Both the position numbers and the translations under genes were made by a program. Below, piece after piece: positions 33,564 to 42,244 of a stretch of DNA of 64,000 bases; position 1 is the stretch's first letter; each line of letters begins with the position of its first letter. Source of the stretch: Acidovorax soli (GTDB lineage Bacteria > Pseudomonadota > Gammaproteobacteria > Burkholderiales > Burkholderiaceae_C). The notes below the pieces were generated by a model, which made no database searches, was not told where the DNA came from, and saw nothing but the letters and a program-made list of their open reading frames with translations. The DNA lies in contig NZ_FNQJ01000008.1 in the NCBI RefSeq assembly GCF_900107605.1, forward strand, positions 1-64,000, given 5' to 3'.

Positions 33564-33818
33564 GGGGGTCTCCGGTGCATACAGATAGAGATGGGCGCCC
33601 CGGTTGGGGCACGGAGTAGCCATTGTTGTTCCGGTTGCCAATTGCTCAAAGAACGCAATATCAATGTTCACTTGCTGATCTATGCAAGCATTGGTCGTTT
33701 TTGCTGTGCGGTGATGGTGTTTGATTTGCTATTAAATAAATAGCTATTTATCCTGAACAGGAAAGAGTTTCGGCCTTTTTGTTCAAAGACTGAATCGACC
33801 TTTGCTTACAATTCGCCC

Positions 33819-35669
33819 ATGCGCAAGCCCACCTTCTTCCGATGCGCTGGCGCGGTAGGGCGCTGGCTGGCGGCAGCCTGCCTGCTGGCTGCGCCGCTGG
33901 CGGGGGCCGGGCAGACGGCCGCGGTGGCCACCGCGCCCATCCGCATCGGCGTGCTGGCCGTACTGGACGGCGAGGACTCCCGTCGCCTGTGGCAGCCGCT
34001 GGTCGACGGGCTGGCGCGCGCCCTGCCGGGGCACAGCGTGCGGCTGCAGGTGCTCGACCCGGATGCGCTGGAATCGGCGCTGGCGCGGCAGGCCCTGGAC
34101 TTCGTGGTGACCAACCCGGGGCACTATGTGCGGCTGGAGGCACGCCACGGCGCCACGCGCATCGCCACCCAGACCACCGCCGAAAGCGATGACCCCGCCC
34201 ACACCGTGGGCTCGGCCGTGGTGGTGCGCGCTGGCACGCCCGTGCCCGCCACGCTGGAGGCCTTGCGCGGGCAGCGGGTGGCGGCCGTGGCCGAAGACGC
34301 CTTTGGCGGCTACCAGCTGGTGGCGCATGAATGGTTGCAGAGCGGTCTGGACGCCGAGGCGGGCGCGGTGCAGCGGGTGTTCACCGGTTTTCCGATGCAG
34401 CGCGTGGCCGACGCGGTGCTGGCGGGCCGGGCCGACGCGGGCATCCTGCGCACCTGCGTGCTGGAGCAGCTTGAACGCGCGGGGCGCGTGGCCCCGGGCG
34501 CGCTGGTGGTGGTGGGCGCGCGGCCCGATGCGCCGGCGGCCTGCCAGTCGTCCACGCCGCTGTACCCCGGCTGGGCGTTTGCCGCGCTGGCCAGCACGCC
34601 GCCCGAGCTGGGCCGCACCGTGCTGCTGGCGTTATTGACCTTGCCCGTCGATGCCCAGGGCGGCCGCTGGTCGGTGCCTGCCGACTACCAGCGCGTGCAC
34701 GAGGTGCTGCGCGCGCTGCAGGCCGAGCCCTACGCCTTTTTGCGCGAGACACGCCCGCAGGCGCTGCTGGGCCGCTACTGGTACCTGCTGGCCGGCACGC
34801 TGGCCGTGCTGCTGCTGGGTGCGGCCTACATGCTGCATGTGGAACTGCTGGTCAAGCGCCGCACCGCCGAGCTCACGCGCAGCCTGCGCGAGCGCGAGCG
34901 CCTGGCGCAGCAACTGGCGCAGGGGCAGGAGACCATGGACCACCTCTCGCGCCTGTCCATCCTGGGCGAGCTGTCGGCCACGCTGGCGCACGAACTCAGC
35001 CATCCGCTGGCCACCATTGCCAACTACGCCGCCAGCGTGCAGCGCCGTGCCGCGAGCGGCAAGCTCACGCCCGACGCGCTGGCGCAGGCGCTGCAGGACA
35101 TGGCCCAGGAAACCGAGCGTGCCACGCGCGTGATCGCCAGCATCCGGGCGCTGGCACGCCGGCGCGTGCCGGTGCGCGTGCTCAGCGACCCGGTGGCGCT
35201 GGCCAACGAGGCCGTGGCACTGTTTGGCGGCCTGCTGGGCCAGGCACCGCCGATTCGCGTCGAATGCGCGCCCGGCAGCCGGGGCCTGCGCGTGCCGGGC
35301 GACCCGCAGCAGATCCAGCAGGTGCTGCTGAACCTGCTGAAAAATGCGCTGGACGCCCACCGCGCCGCCGGCCGGGCAAACGCCCCCATCACTATCCATA
35401 TCGAACGCCAGGGCGACCGCCTGGCCATTGCCGTGCAGGACCAGGGCGCGCCCCTGAGCGATGCTGAGCGTGCGCGGCTGTTCGAGCCCTTCTACACCAC
35501 CCGCCCCGACGGCCTGGGCCTGGGCCTGGCCATCTGCCGCAGCATTGCCGAAACGCATGGCGGTGCGCTGCAGGCCCGCCCGGCCGGCGCGGCGGGCGAG
35601 CCCGGCATGGTGTTCGAATTGCTGCTGCCGCTGGCCCTGCCCACGCCCCACCAGGACGCAACACCATGA
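33819..35669 (+). CDS. TtrS-like sensor histidine kinase with PhnD-type periplasmic domain
   Basis: 616 residues: signal peptide (about 1-34), periplasmic PhnD/phosphonate-binding-like domain (about 40-310), a membrane segment near 327-346, coiled linker, HisKA with H391 (LAHELSHPLATIANY) and HATPase domain (LLKNALDAH, GLGLGLAICRS). Tetrathionate sensor TtrS has this layout. The response regulator overlaps it, and a tetrathionate/thiosulfate-type cytochrome is next door. TACAAT at 33807-33812 lies only six bases before the ATG and there is no SD, so the message may be leaderless. Confidence 0.87.
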   Translation: MRKPTFFRCAGAVGRWLAAACLLAAPLAGAGQTAAVATAPIRIGVLAVLDGEDSRRLWQPLVDGLARALPGHSVRLQVLDPDALESALARQALDFVVTNPGHYVRLEARHGATRIATQTTAESDDPAHTVGSAVVVRAGTPVPATLEALRGQRVAAVAEDAFGGYQLVAHEWLQSGLDAEAGAVQRVFTGFPMQRVADAVLAGRADAGILRTCVLEQLERAGRVAPGALVVVGARPDAPAACQSSTPLYPGWAFAALASTPPELGRTVLLALLTLPVDAQGGRWSVPADYQRVHEVLRALQAEPYAFLRETRPQALLGRYWYLLAGTLAVLLLGAAYMLHVELLVKRRTAELTRSLRERERLAQQLAQGQETMDHLSRLSILGELSATLAHELSHPLATIANYAASVQRRAASGKLTPDALAQALQDMAQETERATRVIASIRALARRRVPVRVLSDPVALANEAVALFGGLLGQAPPIRVECAPGSRGLRVPGDPQQIQQVLLNLLKNALDAHRAAGRANAPITIHIERQGDRLAIAVQDQGAPLSDAERARLFEPFYTTRPDGLGLGLAICRSIAETHGGALQARPAGAAGEPGMVFELLLPLALPTPHQDATP

Positions 35670-36331
35670 CCGCACCTCCTCCCGTCATCCATGTGGTGGA
35701 CGACGACCCCGCCTTCCTGCGCTCGACCCTGTTCATGGTCGAAGGACTGGGTTTTGCGCCCGTGGGTTACGCGCAGGCGCAGGATTTTCTGGATGCCCAT
35801 CCAGCGCCCGCGCCCCAGGGCTGCTGCCTGCTGCTGGACATCCGCATGCCGCGCATGAGCGGGCTGGAGCTGCAGCGGCGCCTGGCCGACCTGGGGCGCG
35901 ACTATCCCATCGTGTTCATGACTGGGCACGGCGACATCGACCAGGCCGTGCAGGCCATGCGCGCGGGCGCCATCGACTTTCTGCAAAAGCCTTTTCGCGA
36001 GCAGGCGCTGCTCGATGCGCTGAACTACGCCGTGGGTGTGAACCTGGCAGCGCAGCACCAGCAGGGGCTGCGCGCCGCCGCGCAGGAGCAGCTCGGGCGC
36101 CTGTCGCCGCGCGAGCGCGATGTGGCGCGCCTGGTGGCATTGGGCCTGAGCAACAAGGAAGTGGCGCGGCAACTGAGCATCAGCGACCACACCGTGCATG
36201 TCCACCGCCAGCGCATCACCGAGAAGACCGGCAGCGGCCATGCCGCCGATCTGGCCCGCCTGATCTTGCGCGCCGACCCCCGGGCGCTGGACGACGGCGG
36301 CACCTCCGTACCGCCGCCGCACCCTGTTTAA
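35666..36331 (+). CDS. TtrR-like response regulator (FixJ family)
   Basis: 221 residues: receiver domain with phosphoacceptor Asp58 (LLLDIRMP) and the usual acidic pocket (DDDP) and lysine (LQKPF), then a LuxR-type HTH (LSPRERDVARLVALGLSNKEVARQL). It overlaps the sensor gene by four bases and is its partner. The likely target is the convergently oriented tsdA gene next to it. Confidence 0.9.
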   Translation: MTAPPPVIHVVDDDPAFLRSTLFMVEGLGFAPVGYAQAQDFLDAHPAPAPQGCCLLLDIRMPRMSGLELQRRLADLGRDYPIVFMTGHGDIDQAVQAMRAGAIDFLQKPFREQALLDALNYAVGVNLAAQHQQGLRAAAQEQLGRLSPRERDVARLVALGLSNKEVARQLSISDHTVHVHRQRITEKTGSGHAADLARLILRADPRALDDGGTSVPPPHPV

Positions 36332-36411
36332 GCTATCAAATCAAGAGCTGTTGCACTTCGGATTTGAGGCCGCCAAGCGCTACAACCATAATTGTCTGAA
36401 CTTTCAGGCCT

Positions 36412-37446
36412 TTAGCGGGCAGGCTGGGGCGCTGCCTTGGCGCGCTCGGCGGCGGCACCGGCCTTGAGCTGCTCCATCATTTCCTTTTGCTTGGCCACCA
36501 GCGGCGGGAAGGGTCCGAAGCGGTGCTGGTCTGCATCGGCGCCCAGCAGGTAGGGCGGGAAGGCCGAGTCCACCGGCTTGTTCCAGCGTGCCGGGAAGTC
36601 CACCTCCAGGTTGGCCTTGGTGGGGCGCGGCTTGGAGAGCACGAACGCGGCCACGTCGTAGGCCTCGTCATCGCTCAGTTGCGGCGCGTCGTGCGATGCG
36701 CCCAGCGGCATGTTGTGCTTGATGAAGCGCGTGGCCATGATCAGGCGGTTCATGCCTGCGCCGTTGTTGAAGGTGTCGTTGCCCCACAGCGGCGGGAAGG
36801 TGTAGCCCTGCGCATCGCCCACCTGGCCGGCGCGCACGCCCTGGCCGTCGGGGCCGTGGCATACCGCGCACTTGGCTGCGTACACCTTGCCTCCCGCCAC
36901 CGTGTCGGCGCGCCGGTTGGGCATCTTGCTTTGCACCATGCCAGCGCCCTGCACCGTGGCGCCCACCGGGATGCCTTGCGACAGGAAGGAGATGTAGGTC
37001 ACAAAAGCCTTCATCTCGCGCGAGTTCAGCGGCAGGGGCTTTCCGCTCATGCTGCGCTCCATGCAGCCGTTGACGCGCTCCTCGACGGTGCTGATATCGT
37101 CCTCGCGTCCACGGTACTGCGGGAAGGTGGCCGACACGCCGCTCCAGGGCATGGCAAAGGGCTTGGTGGCGTTGCTCTGGTGGCAGGAAGCGCAGGCCAG
37201 GTTGTTGCCCGCCAGGCGGCGGCGTACGTCCTGCACCTCGGGGCCGATGTGGGCAAAGGTGCGCGTGGTCAGCTCGTGGCCGTACTGCACCAGCTCGCGG
37301 TACTGGCCGGGCGGCAGCTTGTCGATTTCGGGCACGGCGCGGCCCACCAGGTTGACGGGCGCGGGCGCATCGGTGGCGGCCAGGGCGGCAGTGCAAAGCA
37401 GGGCCAGTGCAGGGGCGGCCAGCAGTTTCTGAAGAGAGGGAGTCAT
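36412..37446 (-). CDS. TsdA-like dihaem thiosulfate dehydrogenase / tetrathionate reductase
   Basis: 344 residues. Signal peptide, then two c-type haem sites: CASCH (85-89) and CAVCH (193-197). Between them NGCMERSMSGKPL carries Cys128, matching the cysteine that ligates the catalytic haem iron in TsdA, the trait that sets this family apart. TsdA couples 2 thiosulfate to tetrathionate, and some members mainly run in reverse. The start at 37446 has AAAGG upstream. No TsdB or TtrABC was seen. It converges with the ttrSR-like pair and is divergent from a LysR gene. Confidence 0.87.
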   Translation of the reverse strand: MTPSLQKLLAAPALALLCTAALAATDAPAPVNLVGRAVPEIDKLPPGQYRELVQYGHELTTRTFAHIGPEVQDVRRRLAGNNLACASCHQSNATKPFAMPWSGVSATFPQYRGREDDISTVEERVNGCMERSMSGKPLPLNSREMKAFVTYISFLSQGIPVGATVQGAGMVQSKMPNRRADTVAGGKVYAAKCAVCHGPDGQGVRAGQVGDAQGYTFPPLWGNDTFNNGAGMNRLIMATRFIKHNMPLGASHDAPQLSDDEAYDVAAFVLSKPRPTKANLEVDFPARWNKPVDSAFPPYLLGADADQHRFGPFPPLVAKQKEMMEQLKAGAAAERAKAAPQPAR

Positions 37447-37528
37447 GGTCTTATGCCTTTCTTGTGGGACGCGACCATCGTAGATGGGTGCCCGGGGCCA
37501 CCGCAAGCGCCTGTTCCGGCCAAGCCTG

Positions 37529-37582
37529 TAGCCTTTTCAGGCTATTGCGTTCGCGCCGGCACCGGCTATCGGGCTGGTAGCC
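37529..37582. promoter_or_regulatory. Paired palindromes between tsdA and lysR
   Basis: TAGCCT (37529-37534) and AGGCTA (37539-37544) form a palindrome with a 4-bp centre; GGCTA (37564-37568) and TAGCC (37578-37582) form a second with a 9-bp spacer. Both are built from the TAGCC half-site in the 171-bp divergent region, so they may bind the LysR product or the TtrR-like regulator. Confidence 0.35.
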
Positions 37583-37617
37583 TTGGGGGGTGTTTTTCCC
37601 TTGCCCGTATCACCGCA

Positions 37618-38553
37618 ATGCCCGCCCCTTCCCCCCGTGAACGTGCCGTGCTGGGCCAGCTCAGCGACATGGACCTGCGCCTGCTGCAGGTGTTCAAGAG
37701 CGTGGCCGAGTGCGGCGGCATGTCGGCGGCCGAGCTGGAGCTGAACATCGGCACCAGCACCGTCAGCCGCCACATGAAAGACCTGGAGACGCGCCTGGGC
37801 CTCACGCTGTGCCGGCGCGGGCGCGCGGGCTTTGCCCTCACGCCCGAGGGCCAGCGCGTGTACGACGAAACCCTGCGGCTGCTGAGCGCCGTGGACGCGT
37901 TTCGCAGCAGCATCGACGACATCCACCGCCGCATGGGCGGGCGCCTGGAGGTGGCGGTGTTCGACAAGACCGCCAGCAACCCGGCGGCGCACATTGGCGA
38001 CGCGATTGCGCTGTTCACGGCCCAGGCACCGGACGTGAGCCTGCAGATGCATGTGGCCTCGATCAACGCCATCGAGCGCGGGCTGATCGACGGCAGCCTG
38101 CATATCGGCATCATCCCGGCGCACCGCGCCTCGCAGAGCCTGGTGTATGCCAGCCTGTTCACCGAGACCATGCTGCTGTACTGCGGTGTGCGCCACCCGC
38201 TGTTCGGTGCCGACCACACGGCCCTGACCTGGGAGGCCTTGCGTGCCCACCAGTTTGCCGGCCTGGGCTACCACTCGCCCAACATGGAGCTGAGCCACAG
38301 CGCGCATCTGCCGCGCAAGGCCACGGGGTTTGACCAGGAGTCGATCGCCACGCTGATCCTCTCGGGCCGCTACCTGGGCTTTCTGCCCGACCACTACGCC
38401 GAAGCCTTCGTGCGCCAGGGCCAGATGCAGGCCGTGCAGCCCGCGCAGTTTCTCTACCGCTGCCAGTTTGTCAGCGTGCTGCGCAAGTCGCCCCAGCCAC
38501 CGCGCGCGGCCCAGGCGTTTGCGCAATGCCTGCTGGCCGCGCATGGTGGATAG
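37618..38553 (+). CDS. LysR family transcriptional regulator
   Basis: 311 residues: N-terminal winged HTH (about 22-80; DLRLLQVFKSVAECGGMSAAELELNIGTSTVSRH, overall unusual GGMS instead of GSFT), then a substrate-binding domain. The ATG at 37618 is chosen because the HTH then starts near residue 18; the frame is open far upstream but runs opposite tsdA. Divergent from tsdA, which could be its target. The effector is unknown. Confidence 0.87.
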   Translation: MPAPSPRERAVLGQLSDMDLRLLQVFKSVAECGGMSAAELELNIGTSTVSRHMKDLETRLGLTLCRRGRAGFALTPEGQRVYDETLRLLSAVDAFRSSIDDIHRRMGGRLEVAVFDKTASNPAAHIGDAIALFTAQAPDVSLQMHVASINAIERGLIDGSLHIGIIPAHRASQSLVYASLFTETMLLYCGVRHPLFGADHTALTWEALRAHQFAGLGYHSPNMELSHSAHLPRKATGFDQESIATLILSGRYLGFLPDHYAEAFVRQGQMQAVQPAQFLYRCQFVSVLRKSPQPPRAAQAFAQCLLAAHGG

Positions 38554-38693
38554 TCCCACGGCATTGCGCCGGCCCTGCAGGCGTTTCATGGCATCCATGG
38601 AGAGCCAGCCTGCAAACCCTCAGGGCGCAGGGCCTGCGGGAGGACGCGCTGCTCGACGTGAAGGCCTGATACGGATTCGCCTTCCAACGTCCA

Positions 38694-38789
38694 TCAACCC
38701 GCCGAAGCCAGTCCGGCCAGGCGCTGGACCAGCCAGCGCTGGAAGGCAAGGCCCGCTCTGCTTCGGCTGTGCAAGGGAATGCGGTACAT
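38694..38789 (-). CDS. Small basic protein downstream of the DUF2061 gene (31 aa)
   Basis: 31 residues, rich in Arg, Leu and Ser (begins MYRIPLHSRSRAG). A strong AAGGAG lies seven bases before the ATG at 38789, and it starts 27 bases after the DUF2061 stop on the same strand, so it would be co-transcribed. No family recognised. The ribosome site and position support it; the short length does not. Confidence 0.45.
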   Translation of the reverse strand: MYRIPLHSRSRAGLAFQRWLVQRLAGLASAG

Positions 38790-38816
38790 GGTGGGCTCCT
38801 TGAAGTGGTGGGTGGT

Positions 38817-39065
38817 TCAGGCGTTGTGCAATGCCGGGCTGTTGCCCGCCTGGCGGTGCGCGGCGCGCTCCCAGGCTTTTTCGTGGAAAAAGAAGGCCAC
38901 GGCCTGCACCGTGGGTTCCAGCAGGCTCAGCGTGAGCGAGGCCCACAGGTTGCCGGTGACGGCATAGGCCACCAGCGCGGCCACGCAGATGTGGATGAGG
39001 TAGTAGCTGCCCGTCTTCATCAGCATGGTCTTGTTCTGGCGGGCGGCGCGGCGGATGAGGGACAT
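38817..39065 (-). CDS. DUF2061 membrane protein
   Basis: 82 residues with two hydrophobic segments (about 22-38 and 40-60) and the DUF2061 pattern SYYLIHICVAALVAYAVTG ... EPTVQAVAFFFHEKAWE. Function unknown. AGGAG precedes the ATG at 39065. A Fur-box-like sequence lies about 50 bases upstream (39114-39132), and a 31-residue frame follows. Confidence 0.88.
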   Translation of the reverse strand: MSLIRRAARQNKTMLMKTGSYYLIHICVAALVAYAVTGNLWASLTLSLLEPTVQAVAFFFHEKAWERAAHRQAGNSPALHNA

Positions 39066-39113
39066 GGCGGACTCCTTGGCTTCAACGGGGCCTGCGGTGA
39101 AAAACAGGCGCAG

Positions 39114-39132
39114 TCAAATGGTAGTCATTCTC
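39114..39132 (-). promoter_or_regulatory. Fur-box-like sequence
   Basis: TCAAATGGTAGTCATTCTC matches 13 of 19 positions of the classical Fur box GATAATGATAATCATTATC. It lies 48 bases upstream of the DUF2061 start (minus) and 142 bases upstream of the SPFH gene (plus). The nearer gene is the likelier target. Confidence 0.45.
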
Positions 39133-39273
39133 AACATCGGTGGCCAATTGATCGTGCCTAAGCCGTGGATAGCCGCCCGCAGCCGGGGCCGGCAAAGCCG
39201 CCTTTCGCGTCACCCCCCGTTGCTATGATGGCCGTCTTTCCCCCCAACCCCTCATCGCAACCGGGAGCACCGC

Positions 39274-40320
39274 ATGGCCCTCATGGACTTCATCAAGAAA
39301 CAGTTCATCGACATCCTGGAGTGGACCGAAGAGGGCGATGGCCAGCTTGCCTGGCGCTACCCGATGGCGGGGATGGAAATCCAGAACGGCGGCACGCTGG
39401 TGGTGCGCGAGTCGCAGATGGCCGTCTTCGTCAACGAGGGCCAGTTGGCCGACGTGTTCGGCCCCGGCACCTACAAGCTGACCACGCAGACCCTGCCGGT
39501 GCTCACCTACCTGAAGAACTGGGACAAGCTGTTCCAGTCGCCCTTCAAGAGCGATGTGTACTTCTTCAGCACGCGCCAGCAGATCGATCAGAAATGGGGA
39601 ACGCCCCAGCCCATCACCATCCGCGACAAGGACTTTGGCGCGGTGCGCCTGCGCGCGTTCGGCAACTACGCCTACCGCATCGCCGATCCCAAGCTGTTCC
39701 ACACCGAGATCTCGGGCACCCGCGACAGCTACCCTGTGGCCGACCTCGAAGGCCAGCTGCGCGGCCTGGTGCTGCAGAACATCAGCAACGCCATCGCGGG
39801 CAGCGGCCTGCCGTTTCTCGACCTGGCGGCCAACCAGGTGATGTTTGCCGATGCGCTGGCCAAGGAGCTGGCACCCGTTTTTGCCAAGATCGGCCTGGTC
39901 ATCGAGAGCCTGACGGTGCAGAACGTCTCGCTGCCCGAAGAGCTGCAGAAGATCCTGGACCAAAAAATCGGCATGGGCATGGTCGGCAACGACATGGGCA
40001 AGTTCATGCAGTACCAGACCGCGCAGGCCATCCCGAAATTTGCCGAAGGCGCCGGCAATGGCGGTGGCGGCATTGCCGGCGACGCCATGGGCCTGGGCGC
40101 TGGCGTGGCGCTGGGCCAGGTGCTGGCGCAAAACCTGCAGGCCGGTCTGCAAGGCGGCGGGGCGGCGGCGCAGGCGCCTGCTGCGGCCGCACCGGTGGGC
40201 GTCAAGCCCGAAGACGTGATGGCCACACTCGAAAAGCTGGGCGAGCTCAAGGCCAAGGGCATCCTCACGCCGGAAGAGTTCGACGCCAAGAAGGCCGAGC
40301 TGCTCAAGAAATTGGTCTGA
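39274..40320 (+). CDS. SPFH-domain protein (YdjI / virion-core-like) with SHOCT tail
   Basis: 348 residues. SPFH/band-7-like domain (about 30-230), a glycine/alanine-rich linker and a C-terminal SHOCT motif (LGELKAKGILTPEEFDAKKAELLKK). There is no signal peptide or membrane segment. Relatives such as Bacillus YdjI are encoded beside zinc-ribbon and PspA-like proteins and are linked to membrane stress. First gene of a group that continues with the DUF4178 and DUF350 genes and, beyond the inserted module, with the SpeE-like gene. Confidence 0.87.
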   Translation: MALMDFIKKQFIDILEWTEEGDGQLAWRYPMAGMEIQNGGTLVVRESQMAVFVNEGQLADVFGPGTYKLTTQTLPVLTYLKNWDKLFQSPFKSDVYFFSTRQQIDQKWGTPQPITIRDKDFGAVRLRAFGNYAYRIADPKLFHTEISGTRDSYPVADLEGQLRGLVLQNISNAIAGSGLPFLDLAANQVMFADALAKELAPVFAKIGLVIESLTVQNVSLPEELQKILDQKIGMGMVGNDMGKFMQYQTAQAIPKFAEGAGNGGGGIAGDAMGLGAGVALGQVLAQNLQAGLQGGGAAAQAPAAAAPVGVKPEDVMATLEKLGELKAKGILTPEEFDAKKAELLKKLV

Positions 40321-40332
40321 TTGCTATTGTCT

Positions 40333-40377
40333 GGATAGCTGTCTGCGCTTGATGGGTAAGCGCAAGAGGCCAAAAAC
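40333..40377 (+). repeat. Type B repeat between the SPFH and DUF4178 genes
   Basis: GATAGCTGTCTGCGCTTGAT then GGGTAAGCGCAAGAGGCC. The GCGCTT/AAGCGC arms pair around a short loop. This is the clearest copy and is used as the reference for the others. Confidence 0.7.
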
Positions 40378-40387
40378 ACCTTAAAAA

Positions 40388-41878
40388 ATGGCCGAAAGCG
40401 CCACACAACGCCACTACCGCGCGCCCTGCCCCGGTTGCGGTGCGCCGGTCGAATTCCGCAGCGCGCAGTCCACGCACGCCGTCTGCGGCTACTGCCAGAG
40501 CACCGTGGTGCGCAGCGGCGATGTGCTCACGCGCCTGGGCAAGATGGCCGAGCTGTTCGACGACCACAGCCCGCTGCAGACCATGGCCAGCGGGCGCATC
40601 ACGCTCGATGGCAAGGAGGTGCCCTTCACCCTCGTCGGCCGCCTGCAGTACAAGGGCGATGCCGGGGTCTGGACCGAATGGACCGCCTTCCTCGAAGACG
40701 GCACCCTGGCCACGCTGGGCGAGGACAACGGCGCCTACGTGTTCTCCCGGCCCATCGACCCGGGTCGCGAGCTGCCCGAGGCCGCGCGCTGGTCCATCGG
40801 CACCACCACGGCCATCAACGGCAAACCCTACAGCGTGGCCTACGCCGGCCAGGCGCAGCTGGTCTCGGCGCAGGGCGAGCTGCCCAAGCTGCCGCCGCTG
40901 GGCCAGCCCTTCGGCATGGTCGAGTTGCGCAGTAGCGATGGCGAAGTGCTCAGCATCGACTACGGCCACACCCCGCCCCGCGTCGAGCGCGGCCGCGCCG
41001 TGCTGCTTGAAGACCTGCAGCTCCAGGGCCTCAAGGACGAATCCGCCAAGGACGAAAAAGGCCGCCAGTTCAACTGCCCGCACTGCGGCGCGCCGGTGCA
41101 GGTGCAGCTGGCCTCCACCAAAAGCATCACCTGTGGATCCTGCTCCAGCATCATCGACCTGGGCAGCGGCGTGGGCGGCGAGCTGCGCTCGGCCATGCAG
41201 GACGAGCCCGTGCGCCCCATCATCCCGCTGGGCGCCAAGGGCCCGCTGCAGGGCGTGCACTGGCAGGTGGTGGGCTTTCAGCACCGCATGGGCGTGGCGC
41301 CCGGCGACGATGAACACTTTGGCTGGAGCGAATACCTGCTCTACAACCAGAAGCGCGGCTTCGCCTTCCTGGTCGATTCGGAAGAAGGCTGGAGCATGGT
41401 GCGCCCCACCACCGGCGCGCCGCAGATGGCCGCCACCGGGCGAACGGCCACCTACCTGGGCACCACCTACCAGCTCAAATACAGCTACAACGCCGAAACC
41501 ACCTATGTGCTCGGCGAGTTCTATTGGCCAGTGGAGCGCGGCCAGAAAACCTTCAACCGCGACTTTGCCGCTGCCCGCGGCCTGCTGTCGATGGAGCAAA
41601 GCGCCAGCGAGATCACCTGGTCCGCCGGCGACAGGCTGGCCAGCGACACCGTGGTGCAGGCCTTCGGCCTGGGCGACAAAAAAGACGTGCTGCAGCGCGA
41701 CGACCCCGGCCCCTTCGTGGCCGCCAAGGGAGCGGGCTGCGGCACGGTCATCCTCATCGTGGTGGTGCTGCTCATCGTGCTCATCATCATGAGCAACTGC
41801 TCGGGCTCGTCGGGCAGCAGCTACCGCAGTTCGGGCGGCTCGTTCGGGGGGTATTCCTCCGGCGGCAGCCACAAATGA
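40388..41878 (+). CDS. Double DUF4178 zinc-ribbon membrane protein
   Basis: 496 residues. Two zinc ribbons (CPGCGAP...CGYC, residues about 14-36; CPHCGAP...CGSC, about 229-250), each followed by a DUF4178 beta domain, then one C-terminal membrane segment and a Ser/Gly-rich tail. It appears to be a tandem duplication in one chain. Probably inner-membrane anchored with domains in the cytoplasm. Such genes are linked to SPFH, DUF350 and SpeE-like genes. No SD was seen; the repeat at 40333 ends just upstream. Confidence 0.85.
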   Translation: MAESATQRHYRAPCPGCGAPVEFRSAQSTHAVCGYCQSTVVRSGDVLTRLGKMAELFDDHSPLQTMASGRITLDGKEVPFTLVGRLQYKGDAGVWTEWTAFLEDGTLATLGEDNGAYVFSRPIDPGRELPEAARWSIGTTTAINGKPYSVAYAGQAQLVSAQGELPKLPPLGQPFGMVELRSSDGEVLSIDYGHTPPRVERGRAVLLEDLQLQGLKDESAKDEKGRQFNCPHCGAPVQVQLASTKSITCGSCSSIIDLGSGVGGELRSAMQDEPVRPIIPLGAKGPLQGVHWQVVGFQHRMGVAPGDDEHFGWSEYLLYNQKRGFAFLVDSEEGWSMVRPTTGAPQMAATGRTATYLGTTYQLKYSYNAETTYVLGEFYWPVERGQKTFNRDFAAARGLLSMEQSASEITWSAGDRLASDTVVQAFGLGDKKDVLQRDDPGPFVAAKGAGCGTVILIVVVLLIVLIIMSNCSGSSGSSYRSSGGSFGGYSSGGSHK

Positions 41879-41912
41879 CATTGAAACAACCCGAATTTCA
41901 TCGGAGAACAGC

Positions 41913-42134
41913 ATGACCAAATTCGAATGGCTTCACCCCCTGTCCATCGTCGGCACGCTGCTGTATGCCCTCATGGGCATCGTCATCTTCTGGCTGGCCT
42001 TCATCCTCATCGACAAGATCACGCCCTATGACCTGTGGCGCGAAATCGTCGAAAAGCAGAACAAGGCCCTGGCCCTGGTGGTGGCCGCGATGTGCCTGGG
42101 GATCAGCATCATCGTGGCGGCGGCCATCCACTGA
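41913..42134 (+). CDS. DUF350 inner-membrane protein
   Basis: 73 residues with two membrane segments (about 13-35 and 52-72) as in one DUF350 unit. Function unknown; E. coli YjfL, encoded in the yjfIJKLMC group, is a relative with two units. GGAG lies ten bases before the ATG. It follows the DUF4178 gene after 34 bases. The next gene in the native group is probably the SpeE-like gene at 48486, now 6.3 kb away. Confidence 0.85.
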   Translation: MTKFEWLHPLSIVGTLLYALMGIVIFWLAFILIDKITPYDLWREIVEKQNKALALVVAAMCLGISIIVAAAIH

Positions 42135-42244
42135 CTGCGAAAGCACCGGCCGCGCCGCCACCGCTGGCGGGCAAGCCGCGCCATGGCGCAGGCCACACAA
42201 TACCGCCTGCTTTCACCGGCCCACCGGCCTGACATCACCACCCC

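Noticed and set aside
36329-36400. A further type B repeat after the ttrR-like gene
   Set aside because: GCTATCAAATCAAGAGCTG, GAGGCC and AAGCGCT are present, but the order and spacing differ from the other copies, so it was not counted.
36487-37617. N-terminal extension of the LysR gene
   Set aside because: It runs antisense to tsdA and would place the HTH about 390 residues in; the normal start is at 37618.
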